This document shows positions 11,440-23,470 of a stretch of 64,000 nucleotides of DNA, piece after piece. The stretch's first letter is position 1. Each line of letters begins with the position of its first letter. This DNA comes from Taudactylus pleione. Its lineage: Eukaryota; Chordata; Amphibia; Anura; Myobatrachidae. Below the pieces are notes generated by a model. It was not told the origin of the DNA, searched no databases, and saw nothing but the letters and a program-made list of their open reading frames with translations. A program made the translations under genes and the position numbers. Location of the stretch: positions 744,001 to 808,000 of the forward strand of contig JAUIMM010000699.1 in NCBI GenBank assembly GCA_031769625.1. The letters are read 5' to 3'.

Positions 11440-14400
11440 TTTGTGGGTCTTGTTCTTCAACACATTCGGTGAAATTTTGAGCTGTCTGTTTGATACAAGA
11501 GGAGATATCACAAAGTATGCGCTTTTGTTGTTTTCATTGCTTTCAATGCATTTTGGCCTAAAACAACCATTTGCTGTTTTCTCTTAAACGCAACATGGGA
11601 GAAAAACCTTTTCACATCAAATTTGTGGGTCTTGTTCTTCAACACATTCGGTGAAATTTTGAGCTGTCTGTGTTTGCTACAAGAGGAGATATCACAAAGT
11701 ATGCGCTTTTGTTGTTTCCATTGCTTTCAATGCATTTTGGCCTAAAACGAGCATTTGCTGTTTTTTCTTAAACGCAACATGGGAGAAAAACCATTTTACA
11801 TCACATTTGTGGGTCTTGGTCTTCAACACATTTGTTGAAATTTTGAGCTGTCTGTGTTTGCTACAAGAGGAGATATCACAAAGTATGCGCTTTTGTTGTT
11901 TTCATTGCTTTCAATGCATTTTGGCCTAAAACGAGCATTTGCTGTTTTCTCTTAAACGCAACATGGGAGAAAAACCGTTTCACATCAAATTTGTGGGTCT
12001 TGGTCTTCAAAACATTCGGTGAAATTTTGAGCTGTCTGTGTTTGCTACAAGAGGAGATATCACAAACTATGCGCTTTTGTTGTTTCCATTGCTTTCAATA
12101 CATTTTGGCCTAAAATGAGCATTTGCTGTTTTCTCTTAAATACAACATGGGAGAAAAACCATTTCACATCACATTTGTGTGTCTTGTTCTTCAACACATT
12201 CGGTGAAATTTTGAGCTGTCTGTGTTTGCTACAAGAGGAGATATCACAAAGTATGTGCTTTTGTTGTTTCCATTGCTTTCAATGCATTTTGGCCTAAAAC
12301 GAGCATTTGCTGTTTTTTCTTAAACTCATCATGTGAGAAAAACCATTTCACATCACATTTGTGGGTCTTGTTCTTCAACACATTCGGTGAAATTTTGAGC
12401 TGTCTGTTTGCTACAAGAGGAGATATCACAAAGTATGCGCTTTTGTTGTTTCCATTGTTTTCAATGCATTTTGGCCTAAAACGAGCATTTGCTGTTTTCT
12501 TTCAAATGCAACATGGGAGAAAAACCATTTCACATCACATTTGTGGGTCTTGGTCTTCAACACATTTTTTGAAATTTTGAGCTGTCTGTGTTTGCTACAA
12601 GAGGAGATATCACAAAGTATGCGCTTCTGTTGTTTCCATTTCTTTCAATGCGTTTTGGCCTAAAACGAGCATTTGCTGTTTTCTCTTAAATACAACATGG
12701 GAGAAAAACCATTTCATATCACATTTGTGGGTCTTGTTCTTCAACACATTCGGTGAAATTTTGAGCTGTCTGTTTGATACAAGAGGAGATATCACAAAGT
12801 ATGCGCTTTTGTTGTTTTCATTGCTTTCAATGCATTTTGGCCTAAAACAACCATTTGCTGTTTTCTCTTAAACGCAACATGGGAGAAAAACCTTTTCACA
12901 TCACATTTGTGGGTCTTGTTCTTCAACACATTCGGTGAAATTTTGAGCTGTCTGTGTTTGCTACAAGAGGAGATATCACAAAGTATGTGCTTTTGTTGTT
13001 TCCATTGCTTTCAATGCATTTTGGCCTAAAACGAGCATTTGCTGTTTTTTCTTAAACGCAACATGGGAGAAAAACCATTTTACATCACATTTGTGGGTCT
13101 TGGTCTTCAACACATTTTTTTAAATTTTGAGCTGTCTGTGTTTGCTACAAGAGGAGATATCACAAAGTATGCGCTTCTGTTGTTTCCATTTCTTTCAATG
13201 CGTTTTGGCCTAAAACGAGCATTTGCTGTTTTCTCTTAAATACAACATGGGAGAAAAAACATTTCACATCACATTTGTGGGTCTTGTTCTTCAACACATT
13301 CGGTGAAATTTTGAGCTGTCTGTTTGCTACAAGAGGAGATATCACAAAGTATGCGCTTTTGTTGTTTCCATTGTTTTCAATGCATTTTGGCCTAAAACGA
13401 GCATTTGCTGTTTTCTTTCAAATGCAACATGGGAGAAAAACCATTTCACATCACATTTGTGGGTCTTGGTCTTCAACACATTTTTTTAAATTTTGAGCTG
13501 TCTGTGTTTGCTACAAGAGGAGATATCACAAAGTATGCGCTTCTGTTGTTTCCATTTCTTTCAATGCGTTTTGGCCTAAAATGAGCATTTGCTGTTTTCT
13601 CTTAAATACAACATGGGAGAAAAACCATTTCATATCACATTTGTGGGTCTTGTTCTTCAACACATTCGGTGAAATTTTGAGCTGTCTGTTTGATACAAGA
13701 GGAGATATCACAAAGTATGCGCTTTTGTTGTTTTCATTGCTTTCAATGCATTTTGGCCTAAAACAACCATTTGCTGTTTTCTCTTAAACGCAACATGGGA
13801 GAAAAACCTTTTCACATCAAATTTGTGGGTCTTGTTCTTCAACACATTCGGTGAAATTTTGAGCTGTCTGTGTTTGCTACAAGAGGAGATATCACAAAGT
13901 ATGCGCTTTTGTTGTTTCCATTGCTTTCAATGCATTTTGGCCTAAAACGAGCATTTGCTGTTTTTTCTTAAACGCAACATGGGAGAAAAACCATTTTACA
14001 TCACATTTGTGGGTCTTGGTCTTCAACACATTTGTTGAAATTTTGAGCTGTCTGTGTTTGCTACAAGAGGAGATATCACAAAGTATGCGCTTTTGTTGTT
14101 TTCATTGCTTTCAATGCATTTTGGCCTAAAACGAGCATTTGCTGTTTTCTCTTAAACGCAACATGGGAGAAAAACCGTTTCACATCAAATTTGTGGGTCT
14201 TGGTCTTCAAAACATTCGGTGAAATTTTGAGCTGTCTGTGTTTGCTACAAGAGGAGATATCACAAACTATGCGCTTTTGTTGTTTCCATTGCTTTCAATA
14301 CATTTTGGCCTAAAATGAGCATTTGCTGTTTTCTCTTAAATACAACATGGGAGAAAAACCATTTCACATCACATTTGTGGGTCTTGTTCTTCAACACATT

Positions 14401-15458
14401 CGGTGAAATTTTGAGCTGTCTGTGTTTGCTACAAGAGGAGATATCACAAAGTATGTGCTTTTGTTGTTTCCATTGCTTTCAATGCATTTTGGCCTAAAAC
14501 GAGCATTTGCTGTTTTTTCTTAAACGCATCATGTGAGAAAAACCATTTCACATCACATTTGTGGGTCTTGTTCTTCAACACATTCGGTGAAATTTTGAGC
14601 TGTCTGTTTGCTACAAGAGGAGATATCACAAAGTATGCGCTTTTGTTGTTTCCATTGTTTTCAATGCATTTTGGCCTAAAACGAGCATTTGCTGTTTTCT
14701 TTCAAATGCAACATGGGAGAAAAACCATTTCACATCACATTTGTGGGTCTTGGTCTTCAACACATTTTTTGAAATTTTGAGCTGTCTGTGTTTGCTACAA
14801 GAGGAGATATCACAAAGTATGCGCTTCTGTTGTTTCCATTTCTTTCAATGCGTTTTGGCCTAAAACGAGCATTTGCTGTTTTCTCTTAAATACAACATGG
14901 GAGAAAAACCATTTCATATCACATTTGTGGGTCTTGTTCTTCAACACATTCGGTGAAATTTTGAGCTGTCTGTTTGATACAAGAGGAGATATCACAAAGT
15001 ATGCGCTTTTGTTGTTTTCATTGCTTTCAATGCATTTTGGCCTAAAACAACCATTTGCTGTTTTCTCTTAAACGCAACATGGGAGAAAAACCTTTTCACA
15101 TCACATTTGTGGGTCTTGTTCTTCAACACATTCGGTGAAATTTTGAGCTGTCTGTGTTTGCTACAAGAGGAGATATCACAAAGTATGTGCTTTTGTTGTT
15201 TCCATTGCTTTCAATGCATTTTGGCCTAAAACGAGCATTTGCTGTTTTTTCTTAAACGCAACATGGGAGAAAAACCATTTTACATCACATTTGTGGGTCT
15301 TGGTCTTCAACACATTTTTTTAAATTTTGAGCTGTCTGTGTTTGCTACAAGAGGAGATATCACAAAGTATGCGCTTCTGTTGTTTCCATTTCTTTCAATG
15401 CGTTTTGGCCTAAAACGAGCATTTGCTGTTTTCTCTTAAATACAACATGGGAGAAAAA
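11440..15458 (+). repeat. 12-mer (2,200-bp period) near-tandem duplication
   Basis: The segment 11440-13258 matches 13640-15458 at 2,200 bp, the length of twelve monomers (four of 182, eight of 184). Both copies hold CACAAACTATGCGC, CAATACATTTTGG and the CACATCAAATTTG variant. About 380 bp (one C-D pair and its edges) separates them. The same arrangement appears at 39302-41120 and 41502-43320 in copy B of the large duplication. One private difference is GTGTGTCTTG near 12177 against GTGGGTCTTG in the later copy. Confidence 0.82.
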
Positions 15459-18400
15459 CCATTTCATATCACATTTGTGGGTCTTGTTCTTCAACACATT
15501 CGGTGAAATTTTGAGCTGTCTGTTTGATACAAGAGGAGATATCACAAAGTATGCGCTTTTGTTGTTTTCATTGCTTTCAATGCATTTTGGCCTAAAACAA
15601 CCATTTGCTGTTTTCTCTTAAACGCAACAAGGGAGAAAAACCATTTCACATCACATTTGTGGGTCTTGTTCTTCAACACATTCGGTGAAATTTTGAGCTG
15701 TCTGTGTTTGCTACAAGAGGAGATATCACAAAGTATGCGCTTCTGTTGTTTCCATTTCTTTCAATGCGTTTTGGCCTAAAACGAGCATTTGCTGTTTTCT
15801 CTTAAATACAACATGGGAGAAAAACCATTTCATATCACATTTGTGGGTCTTGTTCTTCAACACATTCGGTGAAATTTTGAGCTGTCTGTTTGATACAAGA
15901 GGAGATATCACAAAGTATGCGCTTTTGTTGTTTCCATTGCTTTCAATGCATTTTGACCTAAAACGAGCATTTGCTGTTTTCTCTTAAACGCAACATGGGA
16001 GAAAAACCATTTCACATCACATTTGTGGGTCTTGTTCTTCAACACATTCGGTGAAATTTTGAGCTGTCTGTGTTTGCTACAAGAGGAGATATCACAAAGT
16101 ATGTGCTTTTGTTGTTTCCATTGCTTTCAATGCATTTTGGCCTAAAACGAGCATTTGCTGTTTTTTCTTAAACGCATCATGTGAGAAAAACCATTTCACA
16201 TCACATTTGTGGGTCTTGTTCTTCAACACATTCGGTGAAATTTTGAGCTGTCTGTTTGCTACAAGAGGAGATATCACAAAGTATGCGCTTTTGTTGTTTC
16301 CATTGTTTTCAATGCATTTTGGCCTAAAACGAGCATTTGCTGTTTTCTTTCAAATGCAACATGGGAGAAAAACCATTTCACATCAAATTTGTGGGTCTTG
16401 GTCTTCAACACATTTTTTGAAATTTTGAGCTGTCTGTGTTTGCTACAAGAGGAGATATCACAAAGTATGCGCTTCTGTTGTTTCCATTTCTTTCAATGCG
16501 TTTTGGCCTAAAACGAGCATTTGCTGTTTTCTCTTAAATACAACATGGGAGAAAAACCATTTCATATCACATTTGTGGGTCTTGTTCTTCAACACATTCG
16601 GTGAAATTTTGAGCTGTCTGTTTGATACAAGAGGAGATATCACAAAGTATGCGCTTTTGTTGTTTTCATTGCTTTCAATGCATTTTGGCCTAAAACAACC
16701 ATTTGCTGTTTTCTCTTAAACGCAACATGGGAGAAAAACCTTTTCACATCACATTTGTGGGTCTTGTTCTTCAACACATTCGGTGAAATTTTGAGCTGTC
16801 TGTGTTTGCTACAAGAGGAGATATCACAAAGTATGCGCTTTTGTTGTTTCCATTGCTTTCAATGCATTTTGACCTAAAATGAGCATTTGCTGTTTTCTCT
16901 TAAACGCAACATGGGAGAAAAACCATTTCACATCACATTTGTGGGTCTTGTTCTTCAACACATTCGGTGAAATTTTGAGCTGTCTGTGTTTGCTACAAGA
17001 GGAGATATCACAAAGTATGTGCTTTTGTTGTTTCCATTGCTTTCAATGCATTTTGGCATAAAACGAGCATTTGCTGTTTTTTGTTAAACGCATCATGTGA
17101 TAAAAACCATTTCACATCACATTTGTGGGTCTTGGTCTTCGACACATTTGGTGAAATTTTGAGCTGTCTGTGTTTGCTACAAGAGGAGATATCACAAAGT
17201 AAGCGCTTTTGTTGTTTCCATTGCTTTCAATGCATTTTGGCCTAAAACGAGCATTTGCTGTTTTCTCTAAAACACGACATTGGAGAAAAACCATTTCACA
17301 TCACATTTGTGGGTCTTGGTCTTCAACACATTTGGTGAAATTTTGAGCTGTCTGGGTTTGCTACAAGATGAGATATCACAAAGTATGCGCTTTTGTTGTT
17401 TCCATTGCTTTCAATGCATTTTGGCCTAAAATGAGCATTTGATGTTTTTTCTTAAACGCAACATGGGAGAAAAACCATTTCACATCACATTTGTGGGTCT
17501 TGGTCTTCAACACATTTTTTGAAATTTTGAGCTGTCTGTGTTTGCTACAAGAGGAGATATCACAAAGTATGCGCTTCTGTTGTTTCCATTTCTTTCAATG
17601 CGTTTTGGCCTAAAACGAGCATTTGCTGTTTTCTCTTAAATACAACATGGGAGAAAAACCATTTCATATCACATTTGTGGGTCTTGTTCTTCAACACATT
17701 CGGTGAAATTTTGAGCTGTCTGTTTGATACAAGAGGAGATATCACAAAGTATGCGCTTTTGTTGTTTTCATTGCTTTCAATGCATTTTGGCCTAAAACAA
17801 CCATTTGCTGTTTTCTCTTAAACGCAACATGGGAGAAAAACCTTTTCACATCACATTTGTGGGTCTTGTTCTTCAACACATTCGGTGAAATTTTGAGCTG
17901 TCTGTGTTTGCTACAAGAGGAGATATCACAAAGTATGCGCTTTTGTTGTTTCCATTGCTTTCAATGCATTTTGGCCTAAAACGAGCATTTGCTGTTTTTT
18001 CTTAAACGCAACATGGGAGAAAAACCATTTTACATCACATTTGTGGGTCTTGGTCTTCAACATATTTGTTGAAATTTTGAGCTGTCTGTGTTTGCTACAA
18101 GAGGAGATATCACAAAGTATGCGCTTTTGTTGTTTTCATTGCTTTCAATGCATTTTGGCCTAAAACGAGCATTTGCTGTTTTCTCTTAAACGCAACATGG
18201 GAGAAAAACCGTTTCACATCAAATTTGTGGGTCTTGGTCTTCAAAACATTCGGTGAAATTTTGAGCTGTCTGTGTTTGCTACAAGAGGAGATATCACAAA
18301 CTATGCGCTTTTGTTGTTTCCATTGCTTTCAATACATTTTGGCCTAAAATGAGCATTTGCTGTTTTCTCTTAAATACAACATGGGAGAAAAACCATTTCA

Positions 18401-19442
18401 CATCACATTTGTGGGTCTTGGTCTTCAACACATTCGGTGAAATTTTGAGCTGTCTGTGTTTGCTACAAGAGGAGATATCACAAAGTATGTGCTTTTGTTG
18501 TTTCCATTGCTTTCAATGCATTTTGGCCTAAAACGAGCATTTGCTGTTTTTTCTTAAACGCATCATGTGAGAAAAACCATTTCACATCACATTTGTGGGT
18601 CTTGTTCTTCAACACATTCGGTGAAATTTTGAGCTGTCTGTTTGCTACAAGAGGAGATATCACAAAGTATGCGCTTTTGTTGTTTCCATTGTTTTCAATG
18701 CATTTTGGCCTAAAACGAGCATTTGCTGTTTTCTTTCAAATGCAACATGGGAGAAAAACCATTTCACATCACATTTGTGGGTCTTGGTCTTCAACACATT
18801 TTTTGAAATTTTGAGCTGTCTGTGTTTGCTACAAGAGGAGATATCACAAAGTATGCGCTTCTGTTGTTTCCATTTCTTTCAATGCGTTTTGGCCTAAAAT
18901 GAGCATTTGCTGTTTTCTCTTAAATACAACATGGGAGAAAAACCATTTCATATCACATTTGTGGGTCTTGTTCTTCAACACATTCGGTGAAATTTTGAGC
19001 TGTCTGTTTGATACAAGAGGAGATATCACAAAGTATGCGCTTTTGTTGTTTTCATTGCTTTCAATGCATTTTGGCCTAAAACAACCATTTGCTGTTTTCT
19101 CTTAAACGCAACATGGGAGAAAAACCTTTTCACATCAAATTTGTGGGTCTTGTTCTTCAACACATTCGGTGAAATTTTGAGCTGTCTGTGTTTGCTACAA
19201 GAGGAGATATCACAAAGTATGCGCTTTTGTTGTTTCCATTGCTTTCAATGCATTTTGGCCTAAAACGAGCATTTGCTGTTTTTTCTTAAACGCAACATGG
19301 GAGAAAAACCATTTTACATCACATTTGTGGGTCTTGGTCTTCAACACATTTGTTGAAATTTTGAGCTGTCTGTGTTTGCTACAAGAGGAGATATCACAAA
19401 GTATGCGCTTTTGTTGTTTTCATTGCTTTCAATGCATTTTGG
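13261..19442 (+). repeat. 5,318-bp (29-mer) unit with truncated second copy
   Basis: From 13261 the sequence repeats at 18579 with a 5,318-bp period. The second copy is cut after only about 860 bp by the scar at 19441. Shared markers include CTAAAATGAGC followed by TTAAATACAAC (13577 and 18895) and CACATCAAATTTG (near 13815 and 19133). In copy B the same unit goes on at full length, so the intact tandem is best seen at 41123-51889. Confidence 0.82.
14301..14317. repeat. Short dyad across the monomer junction (example)
   Basis: At the unit junction CATTTTGG is followed by CC-T-AAAATG. In units with AAAATG the two 8-bp arms are perfect inverted copies with one unpaired T; in AAAACG units one pair is lost. 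The dyad is regenerated at nearly every unit junction, 349 times along the window with variants. It includes the GGCC site. It could favour local cruciform structure or simply be an ancestral feature of the monomer. Confidence 0.5.
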
Positions 19443-19445
19443 GGC
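19260..19445 (+). repeat. 186-bp monomer with GGGG scar at a deletion junction
   Basis: This is the only 186-bp unit. Its end reads TTTTGGGGCCTAAAATGAGC where other units have TTTTGGCCTAAAA. Compared with 14118-14301 and the intact continuation at 47305-47488, one 184-bp unit is missing at this point and an extra GG is present. The junction therefore does not look like clean in-register crossing over, which would leave no added bases. It marks the right limit of copy A of the large duplication. Because 186 is divisible by three, it also produces the longest open frame of the window (110 codons, 19325-19657), which I regard as a by-product. Confidence 0.88.
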
Positions 19446-20700
19446 CTAAAATGAGCATTTGCTGTTTTCTCTTAAATACAACATGGGAGAAAAACCATTT
19501 CACATCACATTTGTGGGTCTTGTTCTTCAACACATTCGGTGAAATTTTGAGCTGTCTGTTTGCTACAAGAGGAGATATCACAAAGTATGCGCTTTTGTTG
19601 TTTCCATTGCTTTCAATGCATTTTGGCCTAAAACGAGCATTTGCTGTTTTTTCTTAAATGCAACATGGGAGAAAAACCATTTCACATCACATTTGTGGGT
19701 CTTGGTCTTCAACACATTCGGTGAAATTTTGAGCTGTCTGTGTTTGCTACAAGAGGAGATATCACAAAGTATGCGCTTTTGTTGTTTCCATTGCTTTCAA
19801 TGCATTTTGGCCTAAAACGAGCATTTGCTGTTTTCTCTTAAATACAACATGGGAGAAAAACCATTTCACATCACATTTGTTGGTCTTGTTCTTCAACACA
19901 TTCGGTAAAATTTTGAGCTGTCTGTTTGCTACAAGAGGAGATATCACAAAGTATGCGCTTTTGTTGTTTACATTGTTTTCAATGCATTTTGGCCTAAAAC
20001 GAGCATTTGCTGTTTTCTTTCAAATGCAACATGGGAGAAAAACCATTTCACATCACATTTGTGCTTCATGGTCTTCAACACATTTTTTGAAATTTTGAGC
20101 TGTCTGTGTTTGCTACAAGAGGAGATATCACAAAGTATGCGCTTCTGTTGTTTCCATTTCTTTCAATGCGTTTTGGCCTAAAACGAGCATTTGCTGTTTT
20201 CTCTTAAATACAACATGGGAGAAAAATCATTTCATATCACATTTGTGGGTCTTGTTCTTCAACACATTCGGTGAAATTTTGAGCTGTCTGTTTGATACAA
20301 GAGGAGATATCACAAAGTATGCGCTTTTGTTGTTTTCATTGCTTTCAATGCATTTTGGCCTGAAACAACCATTTGCTGTTTTCTCTTAAACGCAACATGG
20401 GAGAAAAACCTTTTCACATCACATTTGTGGGTCTTGTTCTTCAACACATTCGGTGAAATTTTGAGCTGTCTGTGTTTGCTACAAGAGGAGATATCACAAA
20501 GTATGTGCTTTTGTTGTTTCCAGTGCTTTCAATGCATTTTGGCCTAAAACGAACATTTGCTGTTTTTTCTTAAACGCAACATGGGAGAAAAACCATTTTA
20601 CATCACATTTGTGGGTCTTGGTCTTCAACACATTTTTTTAAATTTTGAGCTGTCTGTGTTTGCTACAAGAGGAGATATCACAAAGTATGCGCTTCTGTTG
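19446..20700 (+). repeat. Patch of monomers rich in private mutations
   Basis: Several substitutions occur here that I do not see, or rarely see, elsewhere: GTTGGTCTTG near 19879, TTCGGTAAAATT near 19902, TTGTTTACATTG near 19964, TTGTGCTTCATGG near 20059, AAAAATCATTTC near 20224, GGCCTGAAACAACC near 20357, CCAGTGCTTTC near 20520 and CGAACATTTG near 20549. The surrounding blocks show far fewer. The patch lies just right of the GGGG scar. It looks like an older segment not recently homogenised, lying between two recently amplified blocks. Confidence 0.7.
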
Positions 20701-21275
20701 TTTCCATTTCTTTCAATGCGTTTTGGCCTAAAACGAGCATTTGCTGTTTTCTCTTAAATACAACATGGGAGAAAAACCATTTCATATCACATTTGTGGGT
20801 CTTGTTCTTCAACACATTTGGTGAAATTTTGAGCTGTCTGTTTGATACAAGAGGAGATATCACAAAGTATGCGCTTTTGTTGTTTTCATTGCTTTCAATG
20901 CATTTTGGCCTAAAACAACCATTTGCTGTTTTCTCTTAAACGCAACAAGGGAGAAAAACCATTTCACATCACATTTGTGGGTCTTGTTCTTCAACACATT
21001 CGGTGAAATTTTGAGCTGTCTGTGTTTGCTACAAGAGGAGATATCACAAAGTATGCGCTTCTGTTGTTTCCATTTCTTTCAATGCGTTTTGGTCTAAAAC
21101 GAGCATTTGCTGTTTTCTCTTAAATACAACATGGGAGAAAAACCATTTCATATCACATTTGTGGGTCTTGTTCTTCAACACATTCGGTGAAATTTTGAGC
21201 TGTCTGTTTGATACAAGAGGAGATATCACAAAGTATGTGCTTTTGTTGTTTCCATTGCTTTCAATGCATTTTGGC

Positions 21276-23470
21276 CTAAAACGAGCATTTGCTGTTTTTT
21301 CTTAAACGCATCATGTGAGAAAAACCATTTCACATCACATTTGTGGGTCTTGTTCTTCAACACATTCGGTGAAATTTTGAGCTGTCTGTTTGCTACAAGA
21401 GGAGATATCACAAAGTATGCGCTTTTGTTGTTTCCATTGTTTTCAATGCATTTTGGCCTAAAACGAGCATTTGCTGTTTTCTTTCAAATGCAACATGGGA
21501 GAAAAACCCTTTCACATCACATTTGTGGGTCTTGGTCTTCAACACATTTTTTGAAATTTTGAGCTGTCTGTGTTTGCTACAAGAGGAGATATCACAAAGT
21601 ATGCGCTTCTGTTGTTTCCATTTCTTTCAATGCGTTTTGGCCTAAAACGAGCATTTGCTGTTTTCTCTTAAATACAACATGGGAGAAAAACCATTTCATA
21701 TCACATTTGTGGGTCTTGTTCTTCAACACATTCGGTGAAATTTTGAGCTGTCTGTTTGATACAAGAGGAGATATCACAAAGTATGCGCTTTTGTTGTTTT
21801 CATTGCTTTCAATGCATTTTGGCCTAAAACAACCATTTGCTGTTTTCTCTTAAACACAACATGGGAGAAAAACCTTTTCACATCACATTTGTGGGTCTTG
21901 TTCTTCAACACATTCGGTGAAATTTTGAGCTGTCTGTGTTTGCTACAAGAGGAGATATCACAAAGTATGTGCTTTTGTTGTTTCCATTGCTTTCAATGCA
22001 TTTTGGCCTAAAACGAGCATTTGCTGTTTTTCTTAAACGCAACATGGGAGAAAAACCATTTTACATCACATTTGTGGGTCTTGGTTTTCAACACATTTTT
22101 TTAAATTTTGAGCTGTCTGTGTTTGCTACAAGAGGAGATATCACAAAGTATGCGCTTCTGTTGTTTCCATTTCTTTCAATGCGTTTTGGCCTAAAACGAG
22201 CATTTGCTGTTTTCTCTTAAATACAACATGGGAGAAAAACCATTTCATATCACATTTGTGGGTCTTGTTCTTCAACACATTCGGTGAAATTTTGAGCTGT
22301 CTGTTTGATACAAGAGGAGATATCACAAAGTATGCGCTTTTGTTGTTTTCATTGCTTTCAATGCATTTTGGCCTAAAACAACCATTTGCTGTTTTCTCTT
22401 AAATACAACATGGGAGAAAAACCATTTCATATCACATTTGTGGGTCTTGTTCTTCAACACATTCGGTGAAATTTTGAGCTGTCTGTTTGATACAAGAGGA
22501 GATATCACAAAGTATGCGCTTTTGTTGTTTCCATTGCTTTCAATGCATTTTGACCTAAAACGAGCATTTGCTGTTTTCTCTTAAACGCAACATGGGAGAA
22601 AAACCATTTCACATCACATTTGTGGGTCTTGTTCTTCAACACATTCGGTGAAATTTTGAGCTGTCTGTGTTTGCTACAAGAGGAGATATCACAAAGTATG
22701 TGCTTTTGTTGTTTCCATTGCTTTCAATGCATTTTGGCCTAAAACGAGCATTTGCTGTTTTTTCTTAAACGCATCATGTGAGAAAAACCATTTCACATCA
22801 CATTTGTGGGTCTTGTTCTTCAACACATTCAGTGAAATTTTGAGCTGTCTGTTTGCTACAAGAGGAGATATCACAAAGTATGCGCTTTTGTTGTTTCCAT
22901 TGTTTTCAATGCATTTTGGCCTAAAACGAGCATTTGCTGTTTTCTTTCAAATGCAACATGGGAGAAAAAACATTTCACATCACATTTGTGGGTCTTGGTC
23001 TTCAACACATTTTTTGAAATTTTGAGCTATCTGTGTTTGCTACAAGAGGAGATATCACAAAGTATGCGCTTCTGTTGTTTCCATTTCTTTCAATGCGTTT
23101 TGGCCTAAAACGAGCATTTGCTGTTTTCTCTTAAATACAACATGGGAGAAAAACCATTTCATATCACATTTGTTGGTCTTGTTCTTCAACACATTCGGTG
23201 AAATTTTGAGCTGTCTGTTTGATACAAGAGGAGATATCACAAAGTATGCGCTTTTGTTGTTTTCATTGCTTTCAATGCATTTTGGCCTAAAACAATCATT
23301 TGCTGTTTTCTCTTAAACGCAACATGGGAGAAAAACCTTTTCACATCACATTTGTGGGTCTTGTTCTTCAACACATTCGGTGAAATTTTGAGCTGTCTGT
23401 GTTTGCTACAAGAGGAGATATCACAAAGTATGTGCTTTTGTTGTTTCCATTGCTTTCAATGCATTTTGGC
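21276..23470 (+). repeat. 12-mer unit: C-D-A-B plus 8-mer (2,195 bp)
   Basis: A 732-bp C-D-A-B cassette (21276-22007) is followed by an 8-mer (22008-23470). The same 2,195-bp combination returns at 24934-27128, an offset of 3,658 bp. Shared private marks are AAACCCTTTCACATC in type D (near 21507 and 25165) and the 183-bp unit with a shortened T-run. Small differences exist, such as GGTTTTCAACAC near 22083 and GAGCACTTGCTG near 25307. Confidence 0.85.

Larger units (their letters stand above)
1..19442 (+). repeat. Large duplication, copy A (partner 27863-47304)
   Basis: This stretch reappears at a constant offset of 27,862 bp. All diagnostic variants I followed keep that offset, including one-off ones: CATTATGACC near 10265, CATCTCATTT near 11433, GGTAGAAAA near 8845 and CAACTCATT near 9440. 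I noticed three substitutions against copy B: 2353 C to T at 30215, 9817 T to G at 37679, and 12343 C to A at 40205. My reading was not exhaustive, but identity must be well above 99.9%. The left edge lies at or before the window start, so the true length is at least 19.4 kb (about 106 monomers). The right edge is the 2-bp scar near 19441, after which copy A and copy B continue differently. Confidence 0.93.

Noticed and set aside
19325..19657. 110-codon open frame, the longest in the window
   Set aside because: It exists only because the GGGG scar makes a 186-bp unit divisible by three. Related copies without the scar are broken.
21936..22220. 94-codon open frames repeated at 21936, 23399, 25594 and 27791
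   Set aside because: They arise from the one-T deletion in the 183-bp unit that lets two units read through. Conservation is explained by recent block duplication.
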